Shown here piece by piece: positions 8,971-15,876 of a stretch of DNA of 64,000 nucleotides; within the stretch, counting starts at the first letter, position 1; the number at the start of each line of letters is the position of its first letter. A program made the translations under genes and the position numbers. Under the pieces are notes generated by a model. The model saw nothing but the letters and a program-made list of their open reading frames with translations, was not told the origin of the DNA and did no database searches. The DNA comes from Hyphomonas sp. Lineage in GTDB: Bacteria; Pseudomonadota; Alphaproteobacteria; Caulobacterales; Hyphomonadaceae. The stretch lies in contig NZ_CP051230.1 of assembly GCF_017792385.1 (NCBI RefSeq), positions 62,001-126,000 on the forward strand, written 5' to 3'.

Positions 8971-9570
8971 ATGTCCATTCTTGTTTCCATCGTCTACCAT
9001 TCCGGCTACGGCCACACATCCGTCCTGGCCCGGAGCGTCCAGTCCGGCGTTGCATCCATTGAAGGTGCGGCCCCGCATCTTGTCGATGTCACGCAGATGA
9101 CCGACCGGTGCTGGGAAATCCTCGACGCATCCGATGCCATCATCTTCGGCTCACCCACCTATATGGGCGCGGTGTCCGGCCCCTTCAAAACCTTCATGGA
9201 CAGGACGTCCGGCATCTGGTTCCAGCGCGGCTGGCAGGACAAGCTCGCCGCCGGCTTCACCGTCTCCAGCTCACAGGCCGGAGACAAGTTCGCCACGCTC
9301 AGCCAGCTTGCCACGCTGGCCGCCCAACACGGCATGCTCTGGATCAGCCTCGGCCTTGTGCCGGGCAACAATGCCTCCACCGCCTCGATCGATGACATCA
9401 ACCGAATCGGCGGCTCGCTCGGCGTAATGGCCCAGGCAAATGCCGATCAGGGCGGCGATGTCGCGCCTCCGGAGGCAGACCGGGAAACGGCCCGTCTGCT
9501 CGGCCAGCGCGTCGCCGGTCTGGCGGTCCGCTTTGCCCAGGCCGTCCGGCTCGAAGCCGTCACGATCTGA
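8971..9570 (+). CDS. Flavodoxin-fold NAD(P)H:quinone oxidoreductase (WrbA-like)
   Basis: 199 aa. Begins with a flavodoxin core: ILVSIVYHSGYGHTSVLAR holds the FMN phosphate loop (HSGYGHT), then IIFGSPTYMGAVSGPFKTFM and KLAAGFTVSSSQAGDK contribute to the isoalloxazine site. This pattern matches the flavodoxin/WrbA-type reductases acting on quinones or small electrophiles in the cytosol. ATG 8971 follows GGAGAG. It is co-oriented with the LysR gene, 100 bases downstream, and shares a regulatory-looking inverted repeat. The exact substrate is unknown. Confidence 0.85.
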   Translation: MSILVSIVYHSGYGHTSVLARSVQSGVASIEGAAPHLVDVTQMTDRCWEILDASDAIIFGSPTYMGAVSGPFKTFMDRTSGIWFQRGWQDKLAAGFTVSSSQAGDKFATLSQLATLAAQHGMLWISLGLVPGNNASTASIDDINRIGGSLGVMAQANADQGGDVAPPEADRETARLLGQRVAGLAVRFAQAVRLEAVTI

Positions 9571-9574
9571 CGGC

Positions 9575-10180
9575 CTACCCGGCCAGCTTCTCGAAATAGC
9601 TCATCAGCATCTGCAGCGTCAGCTCCCGGGCGCGCTCCGGGGGCTTGCCGATGAGATTGCCGAGCGACGGGCCGAAGAGGCCGGTGCCGAGGGCGAGCGT
9701 CACGCTCATCAGGATCATGTCCTCAGCCAGTCCCGGCGGAATGCCGGCCTGGCTGATTTTCTTCTGCGCCACATCCTGCACGGCTTTCTGCACCACGGTC
9801 AGGCGGCTGGTCTCGTCGGTCAATTCCAGCCAGGCGGCCAGCCGGGCCGCCCCGCGGGTCTCCAGCGCCTCGAACAGCGTCCGCAGTGCCACTTCCCGCG
9901 CCCGCACCGGCCCGTCAGCGGGAATCTGAATCGCCAGGATCGCATCCACCAGGTCGGCGATCATCCGCTCCATGAGGGCCTGCTGCACGGCGTCGATGGA
10001 GCCGAAATGGTGCAGCACGGTGGCATTCGCCACACCCGCCGCCTTGGCCACATCGGCCAGGCGCAGCGTCTGCGGCCCCTGTTCCACCAGCAAGGTCTCT
10101 GCGGCGGCCAGGATGTTGGCGCGCGATTCCTCGGGCGTACGACGGATTCGGGCCGGGCTGTCTTTTTTCTTTATTGACAT
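9575..10180 (-). CDS. TetR/AcrR-family transcriptional regulator
   Basis: 201 aa. The N-terminal HTH is clear: SRANILAAAETLLVEQGPQT then LRLADVAKAAGVANATVLHH and FGS, about residues 20-65, followed by an all-helical ligand-binding domain. I start at ATG 10180 (MSIKKKDSPAR) rather than the upstream start at 10249, which would lengthen the frame with unrelated residues and cross the palindrome. The palindrome TGACA-TTTT-TGTCA covers this start codon, which suggests autorepression and control of the divergent ferritin-like gene at 10249. It converges on the flavodoxin-fold gene with 4 bases between. Confidence 0.9.
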   Translation of the reverse strand: MSIKKKDSPARIRRTPEESRANILAAAETLLVEQGPQTLRLADVAKAAGVANATVLHHFGSIDAVQQALMERMIADLVDAILAIQIPADGPVRAREVALRTLFEALETRGAARLAAWLELTDETSRLTVVQKAVQDVAQKKISQAGIPPGLAEDMILMSVTLALGTGLFGPSLGNLIGKPPERARELTLQMLMSYFEKLAG

Positions 10181-10188
10181 TTTTGTCA
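10175..10188. promoter_or_regulatory. Candidate TetR operator
   Basis: TGACA-TTTT-TGTCA is a perfect 5-4-5 inverted repeat in the TetR/PF10118 divergent region. It overlaps the regulator's start codon and embeds a TTGACA -35-like hexamer at 10174-10179 on the plus strand, so a bound repressor would block both directions. Confidence 0.5.
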
Positions 10189-10248
10189 GTAGTGTTACCT
10201 GTTGCGACAAGACGATTGCCAGTTCTGTACCAGAAAGCAGTAAACACA

Positions 10249-11106
10249 ATGACGCGCAAACGCACCCCCGAAGACATCACCATCCAGCCGCGCGACCTGC
10301 GTTTCGACATGTCCGCCGCCGATGATGGCCGCCCCTGGCTCGACGGGAACCCCGTCGCCACGGCCGTCTACAACGCCATGTCGCTGACCTTTCCGGAGGG
10401 CGAGCGCATGTTCATGGATGCGGTGAAGGCCTATCGCGGGGATGTCTCGGGCAAGCTGGCCGAGGATGTGAAGGATTTCATCCGCCAGGAAGCGATCCAT
10501 TCGCGCGAACACCATTTGCTGAACAACAAGATCGACCGCGAGAAATACCCGGTCGCAGAGATCGACGCGGAAATCATGGAGCGGATCAATTTCGGCCGTG
10601 CCGGGGGCCCGATGCGCATGCTGATGGCCACGATCTGCCTCGAACATTTCACCTCCATGATGGCGGATTTGATGTTCGATGCCGACATTGATGGCGTGCC
10701 GATCTTCAGCCAGACCGATCCCGCACTCGAACGCCTCTGGCGGTGGCATGCGATGGAAGAGACCGAACACAAGGCCGTCGCCTATGACGTCTTCCTGGAA
10801 GTCACCAAGGGCTGGCCCGCCTTCAAGCGCTATTTCCGGCGCAGCCTGTCCATGCTGCTGATCACGAAACACTTCACCGCCAATATCGCGACCTTCTCCG
10901 CCATGCTGCTGGAGGCTGACGGCTATACGCGCGAAGAGGCCGACCGTGCCGTGAAGGAATTCCTGTGGAAGAAGCCGGCCCTGTTCGGGCGTGGCTGGAA
11001 GGTCTGGCTGTCCTGGTTCAAGCCCGGCTTCCATCCGTGGGATCATGACAATCGCCACGCCATGGATGACTGGAAAGAGGCGCTCACCCCCGTCCCGGCC
11101 GAGTGA
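10249..11106 (+). CDS. Predicted metal-dependent hydrolase (PF10118), ferritin-like helical protein
   Basis: 285 aa, mostly helical. It has repeated acidic/His motifs typical of a di-metal carboxylate site: FPEGERMF, RQEAIHSREHHLL, LEHFTSMMAD and WHAMEETEHKAVAYDVF. This matches the PF10118 family, annotated as metal-dependent hydrolase, whose reaction is not established. ATG 10249 (MTRKRTPEDITIQPRDL) is chosen; an earlier frame opening reaches back into the TetR operator. The divergent TetR gene is the likely regulator. Many members sit beside TetR genes and lipid or solvent-stress genes, which would fit a detoxification role (inference). Confidence 0.85.
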   Translation: MTRKRTPEDITIQPRDLRFDMSAADDGRPWLDGNPVATAVYNAMSLTFPEGERMFMDAVKAYRGDVSGKLAEDVKDFIRQEAIHSREHHLLNNKIDREKYPVAEIDAEIMERINFGRAGGPMRMLMATICLEHFTSMMADLMFDADIDGVPIFSQTDPALERLWRWHAMEETEHKAVAYDVFLEVTKGWPAFKRYFRRSLSMLLITKHFTANIATFSAMLLEADGYTREEADRAVKEFLWKKPALFGRGWKVWLSWFKPGFHPWDHDNRHAMDDWKEALTPVPAE

Positions 11107-11110
11107 TCAT

Positions 11111-11713
11111 TCAGGCCGCAGTCTCGGCCGCCAGCTGTTCGAACGGCGCGGCCAGATCATCGACGAAATCCGCCAGCTCCGCCCCGGCCAAGCCGCGCTG
11201 CAATTCGATCTGCAAGGAGGTCAGCGCCGCCTGATAGCGCCTTGCGAGGCGCGCCGTATCCGCCGCTTCCGGCACGTCGCCGGCGGCCTGCGCCGCCGCG
11301 AAGCCCGTTTCGAATTCGCCTTTCATCCGGTCCAGATAGTCCCGCGCAGGGCCTGAAATCTCTGAATCTGTCGCCGTCGCTTCCAGCAGCGTCTTCAGCA
11401 ACAGGCAGGCATGCACCCGCGTGCCGGGCGCGTCCTCGGCATAGGCCCGGAGGAACCCCGCCAGCCCAGTGAGGGGCGAGTCCGCCTCCGCCATATGCGC
11501 GCGAAACCCGGCCTGCATCTTTTCGAAATACCGCTCCATCGCCGCAAGGAACAAGGCCTGCTTGCTCTTGAAAGCGGCATAGATGCTGCCCGGCCGCATG
11601 TTCAGCGCGGTTTCGAGATCCTTCAGTGATGTCGCGTGATACCCCTTCGCCCAGAACAGGCGAACAGCGGCCTCCAGCGCGGCATCCCGGTCATAGGCAG
11701 GCATACGTGTCAT
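11111..11713 (-). CDS. TetR/AcrR-family transcriptional regulator
   Basis: 200 aa. HTH region: DRDAALEAAVRLFWAKGYHA then TSLKDLETALNMRPGSIYAA and FKSK (residues 8-55), of the NemR/ComR-like branch in which GSIYAAFKSK is typical. The C-terminal domain contains HACLLLKTLLEA, with a conserved cysteine that in NemR-type sensors can react with electrophiles or oxidants (analogy only). It is divergent from the AhpD-like gene at 11869, and the space between holds an 18-base near-perfect palindrome with TetR-box appearance. It converges with the PF10118 gene, 4 bases apart. Confidence 0.9.
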   Translation of the reverse strand: MTRMPAYDRDAALEAAVRLFWAKGYHATSLKDLETALNMRPGSIYAAFKSKQALFLAAMERYFEKMQAGFRAHMAEADSPLTGLAGFLRAYAEDAPGTRVHACLLLKTLLEATATDSEISGPARDYLDRMKGEFETGFAAAQAAGDVPEAADTARLARRYQAALTSLQIELQRGLAGAELADFVDDLAAPFEQLAAETAA

Positions 11714-11763
11714 GCCCTCAAGATAGGGTCTCAGGGCGCGCTTGTCTCGTCCCGCCGCTCACA

Positions 11764-11781
11764 TTTGAGTGATCGCTCAAA
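11764..11781. promoter_or_regulatory. Candidate TetR operator, 18-bp palindrome
   Basis: TTTGAG-TGATCG-CTCAAA: the 6-base arms are perfect and the GATC core is symmetric, leaving one mismatched pair. It sits 51 bases upstream of the TetR start and 88 bases upstream of the AhpD-like start, the expected place for a shared operator. Confidence 0.6.
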
Positions 11782-11868
11782 AAAGATCTTGGTTTCGCGG
11801 CCGGGCCTCCCAGATGAGGTGGGCCCCGACGAACGGGCACACAAACACTCACCGCAAGGAGCCCCCAG

Positions 11869-12423
11869 ATGACCGATTTCACTCTCCACACCGAAGACAC
11901 CGCCCCCGCAGACAGCCGCGAAATCCTCGCTGGCGCCCGGAAAAGCATGGGCATCGTCCCGAACCTTTACGCCGTCATGGCCGAGGCGCCGGGCCTGCTG
12001 AAAGCCTACAAGGAGCTTGGCGACCTGTTCCAGGCCTCCAGCTTCGACAAGGACGAGTTGACCGTGGTGTGGCAGGCCATCAATGTCGAGCATAGCTGCC
12101 ACTATTGTGTCCCCGCGCACACGGCGATCGCAGGCAGCATGGGCGTCAGCCAGGACATCACGGACGCCCTGCGCAACGAAACGCCCCTGCCGAGCGACAA
12201 GCTGGAAGCGCTGCGCACCTTCACGCTCAGCGTCGTGCGCAATCGCGGCAATGTCGATGACGCCGCCGTGAAGGCCTTCCTCGATGCCGGCTACACCCAG
12301 CGCCAGATCCTCGAAGTCGTGCTCGGCGTCGCGCAGAAGACGATCTCGAACTATACAAACCACCTCGCACAAACGCCGGTGGACGCACCATTCGCGAAAT
12401 TCGAATGGCACAAGGCCGGCTAA
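11869..12423 (+). CDS. Carboxymuconolactone decarboxylase / AhpD-like protein
   Basis: 184 aa all-helical protein of the AhpD superfamily. The redox motif is visible in EHSCHYCVPAHTAIA: CxxC followed by His three residues later, as in alkylhydroperoxidase AhpD. A peroxidase or disulfide-reductase role is therefore likely; the frequent alternative name, carboxymuconolactone decarboxylase, reflects fold only. ATG 11869 follows AAGGAG at an ideal distance. It is divergent from a NemR-like TetR gene with an intervening palindrome, which suggests induction by an oxidant or electrophile (inference). A strong terminator follows at 12440. Confidence 0.87.
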   Translation: MTDFTLHTEDTAPADSREILAGARKSMGIVPNLYAVMAEAPGLLKAYKELGDLFQASSFDKDELTVVWQAINVEHSCHYCVPAHTAIAGSMGVSQDITDALRNETPLPSDKLEALRTFTLSVVRNRGNVDDAAVKAFLDAGYTQRQILEVVLGVAQKTISNYTNHLAQTPVDAPFAKFEWHKAG

Positions 12424-12439
12424 CCCGCCGCCTTGACCT

Positions 12440-12474
12440 GGCCGGTGCGGTCCCCCTCCCGCACCGGCCTTTTT
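12440..12474 (+). terminator. Rho-independent terminator of the AhpD-like gene
   Basis: An 11-bp perfect stem GGCCGGTGCGG / CCGCACCGGCC with an 8-base loop, followed by five T. The T-tract ends on the stop codon of the convergent TPR gene, so there is no spare spacer between the two units. Confidence 0.9.
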
Positions 12475-13070
12475 CAATTCGCCTCCTCCACGCGATACAA
12501 CGCCTTCAGCTCCACGGTGGGAGCAAAGCCCGGCTCAGCGTCCAGGGCATGCTCAATCGCTTCATAGGCCAGCGCATACTGCCCGAGATCATGATGAGCG
12601 AGCGCCAGATTGTGGAAATACTGCGCGCGGTTTTCCGAGGCCGGTACCTCGGATTCAGTCAGCACCCGCAGGGCCAGTCCCGGCTTGCCGGAACTGAGAT
12701 AGACGGCGGCGCAGCTCGTCGCCGTGGCCGCCCCCGCATCATGATAAGCCAGTGCGCCCGCGCAATCCTGCTGTGCCAGGCCGAGCTGTCCTGCGCGCCG
12801 GTAGAGTATTGCCCGATTGGTCAGACCTGCGATGCGCAAACGGTCACGCGGCGGATCGCTTTCCACAAGCTCCGTGCACGCCTCGACACCGTTCTGGTCG
12901 GCCGATCCGGGCCGCTGAACCACGTCGAAGCACCTCTCCACATGCGAAGCTTCTCCCATCAATGAACGCACATACACGCCTGCGGGGTCAGCGATTGCGG
13001 CCTGCGCCGTCAACGCGGCCCCAACGCTGCAAACCCCCACTGCCAAGCGCGAAATTTCTCTCCTGTTCAT
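12474..13070 (-). CDS. Exported TPR-like protein of unknown function
   Basis: 198 aa. Begins MNRREISRLAVGVCSVGAAL then TAQAAIADP, a signal peptide with AxA-type cleavage. The rest has at least three helix pairs with tetratricopeptide character: GLTNRAILYRRAGQLGLAQQ, TSCAAVYLSSGKPGLALRVL and YFHNLALAHHDLGQYALAYE then AIEHALDAEPGFAP. Two cysteine pairs (CFDV...CTEL and CAGAL...SCAAV) may form disulfides in the periplasm. ATG 13070 is preceded by AGGAG; the longer frame opens with TTG. Probably a small periplasmic scaffold, partner unknown. It is divergent from the GlxA-type regulator. Confidence 0.75.
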   Translation of the reverse strand: MNRREISRLAVGVCSVGAALTAQAAIADPAGVYVRSLMGEASHVERCFDVVQRPGSADQNGVEACTELVESDPPRDRLRIAGLTNRAILYRRAGQLGLAQQDCAGALAYHDAGAATATSCAAVYLSSGKPGLALRVLTESEVPASENRAQYFHNLALAHHDLGQYALAYEAIEHALDAEPGFAPTVELKALYRVEEAN

Positions 13071-13134
13071 CGGTCCGGACTCCTGTGTCTGCTGCTGGAT
13101 GCCCAAAACCTAGGGGATTGCCTGACTGAACCGA

Positions 13135-13173
13135 ATTGGCGATAATGACAATATATGGTTGATTTTCGCCAAT
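13135..13173. promoter_or_regulatory. Paired inverted boxes upstream of the GlxA-type regulator
   Basis: ATTGGCGA (13135-13142) and TCGCCAAT (13166-13173) are exact inverted copies, 31 bases centre to centre, close to three helical turns. The second ends just before the CGGAGG ribosome site of the regulator gene. It suits an AraC-type dimer contacting one face of DNA, possibly autoregulatory. Confidence 0.45.
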
Positions 13174-13185
13174 CCGGAGGCACGC

Positions 13186-14160
13186 TTGCCAGACACGACA
13201 CATCAGGCTCCTCATCTCATCGTCGCGCTCGCGTATGAGGGGCTGTGGCCGCTCGAATTCGGTATCGCGGCAGAGATATTTGGCTGGTCCCGGCCCGAAC
13301 TCGACACCGATTGGTACGAGTTCCGGGTTGCTTGTTCGGAGAACGTGTCCCGGGCCGTGGGCGGCTTCGCATTGGCCTCTCCGCACGGTCTGGACAGCCT
13401 GGAAGACGCGGACACGATCATCATTCCGGGATGGCGCAATGTCGAGGAGGCACCCCCAGCGGAGGTTCAGCGCGCCCTGATTTCGGCTCATGATCGCGGC
13501 GCGCGGCTGGTTTCCTATTGCAGCGGCGCGTTAGCGCTCGCCCACACCGGCCTGCTCGATGGCCGGCGCGCGACAACACATTGGCGCTACCTGCCGATGA
13601 TGAGAGACCTGTTTCCGCAAGTCGAGACGCAGGAAGACGTTCTGTACGTGCAGGATTCCAACATCATCACCTCCGCTGGCAGCAGCGCCGCAATCGATGC
13701 GAGCCTCCATGTCATCCGGTGCGATCACGGCTCGGCGATTGCAAACAAGGTTGCCCGCAGCCTGGTTGCACCTCCTCATCGGGATGGAGGCCAGTCCCAA
13801 TATGTCGAAGCCCCGATACAGGAGCGTCCGGGCACATCCATTGCCTCGGTCCTGGACTGGGCCCGCGAAAATCTGGACAAGCCCCTGACCGTGACCGAAC
13901 TGGCGAAACATGCCGGCATGAGCGAACGGACCTTCCTGCGGCGGTTCCGCGACGGCACGGGAACGACACCGCTCAAATGGCTGCGCAGTGAAAGAGTGTT
14001 CAGAGCCATGAGCCTGCTCGAATCCACACAGATGGATTCCGCAGACATCGCCCACCAGTGCGGCTTTGGCTCCACGGAGACATTCCGCGCCGTCTTCCGG
14101 CAGGTTTCAGGAACGTCTCCGCTCGCCTATCGCAGACGGTTTGACGCCAGGGATGGTTGA
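13186..14160 (+). CDS. GlxA-family AraC-type transcriptional regulator with DJ-1/PfpI-like domain
   Basis: 324 aa. The N-terminal half (residues 8-185) is a class-I-glutamine-amidotransferase/DJ-1-like sensor: LIVALAYEGLWPLEFGIAAE, TIIIPGWRN and VSYCSGALALAHTGLL, with Cys at the nucleophile-elbow position. The C-terminal 100 residues are two AraC helix-turn-helix motifs: VTELAKHAGMSERTFLRRF and SADIAHQCGFGSTETFRAVF. The start is TTG 13186, chosen because CGGAGG sits 5 bases upstream; the longer TTG frame at 13159 lacks this. Such regulators often control catabolism of quaternary amines or stress genes; the target is not evident here. Confidence 0.9.
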   Translation: MPDTTHQAPHLIVALAYEGLWPLEFGIAAEIFGWSRPELDTDWYEFRVACSENVSRAVGGFALASPHGLDSLEDADTIIIPGWRNVEEAPPAEVQRALISAHDRGARLVSYCSGALALAHTGLLDGRRATTHWRYLPMMRDLFPQVETQEDVLYVQDSNIITSAGSSAAIDASLHVIRCDHGSAIANKVARSLVAPPHRDGGQSQYVEAPIQERPGTSIASVLDWARENLDKPLTVTELAKHAGMSERTFLRRFRDGTGTTPLKWLRSERVFRAMSLLESTQMDSADIAHQCGFGSTETFRAVFRQVSGTSPLAYRRRFDARDG

Positions 14161-14201
14161 TGCGCACTTGCCGAGAGCGATCTGGCTTGGAATGAAGGGG
14201 C

Positions 14202-14687
14202 ATGCCCCGATTGCTCATCATCTATCATTCCCGCACCGGCGGAACGCGCCAGATGGCCGAAGCCGCCGCCGAGGCCGCCGGGAACGAAACTGACACTGAA
14301 CTGAAACGCGCTGAACACGCCCTGCCGGACGATCTGCTTGCCGCAGATGGATATCTGTTCGCCGCGCCGGAAAACCTCGCCGCCCTGTCCGGCGCGATGA
14401 AGGAGTTCTTTGACCGCTGCTACTATCCCGTTCTCGGAAAGATCGAGGGCCGCCCCTATGGCCTGATGATCTGCGCCGGATCGGATGGTGAAAACGCTGC
14501 CCGCCAGGCCGCGCGGATCGCAACAGGCTGGCGGCTGAAACAGGTACAGCCGCCGCTGATCATCTGCACCCACGCGCAGACCGAAGCAGAAATTCTCGCG
14601 GAAAAGACCATTCCTGACACAGACCTCGCCAAATGCCGCGATCTGGGCGCGGCGCTCGGGGCGGGAATCGAAATGGGCGTCTTCTGA
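14202..14687 (+). CDS. Flavodoxin-family protein / NAD(P)H-dependent oxidoreductase
   Basis: 161 aa flavodoxin fold. MPRLLIIYHSRTGGTRQMAE supplies the FMN phosphate loop (HSRTGGT). GYLFAAPENLAALSGAMKEF followed by FDRCYYP replaces the usual SP-Y-G loop, a pattern seen in short orphan flavodoxins. Further strands are YGLMICAGSDGENAARQ and PPLIICTHAQTE. It starts at ATG 14202 after AAGGGG, 40 bases behind the GlxA-type gene, so it may share its transcript. Likely a cytosolic electron carrier or small reductase; partner unknown. Confidence 0.8.
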   Translation: MPRLLIIYHSRTGGTRQMAEAAAEAAGNETDTELKRAEHALPDDLLAADGYLFAAPENLAALSGAMKEFFDRCYYPVLGKIEGRPYGLMICAGSDGENAARQAARIATGWRLKQVQPPLIICTHAQTEAEILAEKTIPDTDLAKCRDLGAALGAGIEMGVF

Positions 14688-14791
14688 TGTTCGCCGCCTA
14701 TCCCCGGCTTTGGCGCGCCAGCCAGCTGAAATCATTGCCGAAAAAACTAAACTCATCCCACACCGTCCGGACCCGGCCTATACTGCCTGGC

Positions 14792-15151
14792 ATGATCGAG
14801 GCGCGCCATATCCGCTATTATGCCTTTGTCTGGCCCCTGTTCTGGCCGGTCCTGTGGCTCAATCTGCGCTGGCTCGTAGCCTGGCAGAAGCAGACACGTC
14901 GCGCCGTCCTCATCCGCATTGACCGCTGCGGCAATCTCACCATTCAGGCGATGGCGGATGCGCCGACTCCCGGCCGCTACAATCATACGCCGCCCGCATT
15001 CCCGGCTTGGGATCGCCCGTCATGCTGGAGCGACCTGCCGCAGAATATCGGCAACATGGCACAGCTGGAAGCCGTACATGCCGCACGGGCCGGGGCCCCA
15101 CGCCCCCTGGACGCCCCGATGGCTCCGCTCATCTTGCACGATACGTCCTGA
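14792..15151 (+). CDS. Hypothetical protein with one membrane-type segment, 119 aa
   Basis: Starts at ATG 14792 (MIEARHIRYYAFVWPLFWPV); the frame is open further upstream but overlaps the flavodoxin gene. Residues 9-31 are strongly hydrophobic and Trp-rich, so a single membrane anchor is likely, followed by a basic, soluble part with many Pro and Ala. No family recognised. The ribosome site is weak. The 105-base gap to the flavodoxin gene and absence of a strong start make this a moderate call. Confidence 0.5.
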   Translation: MIEARHIRYYAFVWPLFWPVLWLNLRWLVAWQKQTRRAVLIRIDRCGNLTIQAMADAPTPGRYNHTPPAFPAWDRPSCWSDLPQNIGNMAQLEAVHAARAGAPRPLDAPMAPLILHDTS

Positions 15152-15222
15152 TACGGATTTTTTACTCAACTCAGCCCTGCTTGACCGGATGGCCGCCGCC
15201 AGACCGGCCAAACATGCTGGCT

Positions 15223-15265
15223 GAAAAGAAAAACGGCGGCGCCCTGCTATGGAACGCCGCCGTTT
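15223..15265 (-). terminator. Rho-independent terminator of the FKBP gene
   Basis: An 11-bp stem AAACGGCGGCG / CGCCGCCGTTT with a 13-base loop. On the minus strand the stem runs directly into TTTTTCTTTT. Placed 23 bases past the FKBP stop codon. Confidence 0.85.
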
Positions 15266-15287
15266 CTGGATCGACTGTCAGGAAACG

Positions 15288-15725
15288 CTAGGCCGCCGCG
15301 TCGATCTTGACCAGTTCGATGGCGAAGGTCAGGTCCTCACCGGCCAGCGGATGGTTCGCATCCAGCGTGACGGAGCTGTCGTCAACCGCTGCCACCGTCA
15401 CCGGAATGACCTGTCCGTTCTGGGTCTGCATCTGCAGGCGCGTGCCCACTTCCAGCGGAATGTCAGCCGGGATGTCGCCGCGCGGCACATCCTGCTTCAT
15501 GGCCGGGTTGACCTGTCCATAGGCATCGTCACAGGCCACATTGACGGTCTTCTTGTCGCCAACCGCCATGCCCGGAATGGCAGAATCGAGGCCCGGAATG
15601 ATCTGGCCGGAGCCCACCTGGAAGCTCAGCGGCTCGCGGCCTTCGGAACTGTCGAACGTCGTGCCGTCATTCAGCGTGCCGGTGTAATGAATGTGTACGG
15701 TGTCGCCCGTTTTCACTTGCGTCAT
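15288..15725 (-). CDS. FKBP-type peptidyl-prolyl cis-trans isomerase (SlyD/FkpB-like)
   Basis: 145 aa cytosolic folding helper. The FKBP core is split by an insert-in-flap domain, as in SlyD. VKTGDTVHIHYTGTLNDGTT and IIPGLDSAIPGMAVGDKKTV are the FKBP halves, and residues about 68-120 form the insert, with the second FKBP part ending LAGEDLTFAIELVKI. No His/Cys-rich metal tail is present, unlike E. coli SlyD. ATG 15725 is chosen over an upstream start because the family begins MTQVKTGD. Own terminator follows. Confidence 0.92.
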   Translation of the reverse strand: MTQVKTGDTVHIHYTGTLNDGTTFDSSEGREPLSFQVGSGQIIPGLDSAIPGMAVGDKKTVNVACDDAYGQVNPAMKQDVPRGDIPADIPLEVGTRLQMQTQNGQVIPVTVAAVDDSSVTLDANHPLAGEDLTFAIELVKIDAAA

Positions 15726-15841
15726 GGTCTCTCTCCGGAATTGGAAGGTGGATTTCAGAGGCCGCGTCGCGCGCACGGGTGCTCTGTCGAACTCCCGCCA
15801 TACCTAGGTGATCTGGGGCAGATGTAAACCCGAGCGGTGGG

Positions 15842-15866
15842 AAAAGGCCCGGCGCGATGCCGGGCC
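15842..15866 (-). terminator. Rho-independent terminator of the aldehyde dehydrogenase gene
   Basis: An 8-bp stem GGCCCGGC / GCCGGGCC with a 5-base loop, followed on the minus strand by TTTT. It starts 11 bases past the dehydrogenase stop codon. Confidence 0.75.
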
Positions 15867-15876
15867 AACCCATTGA

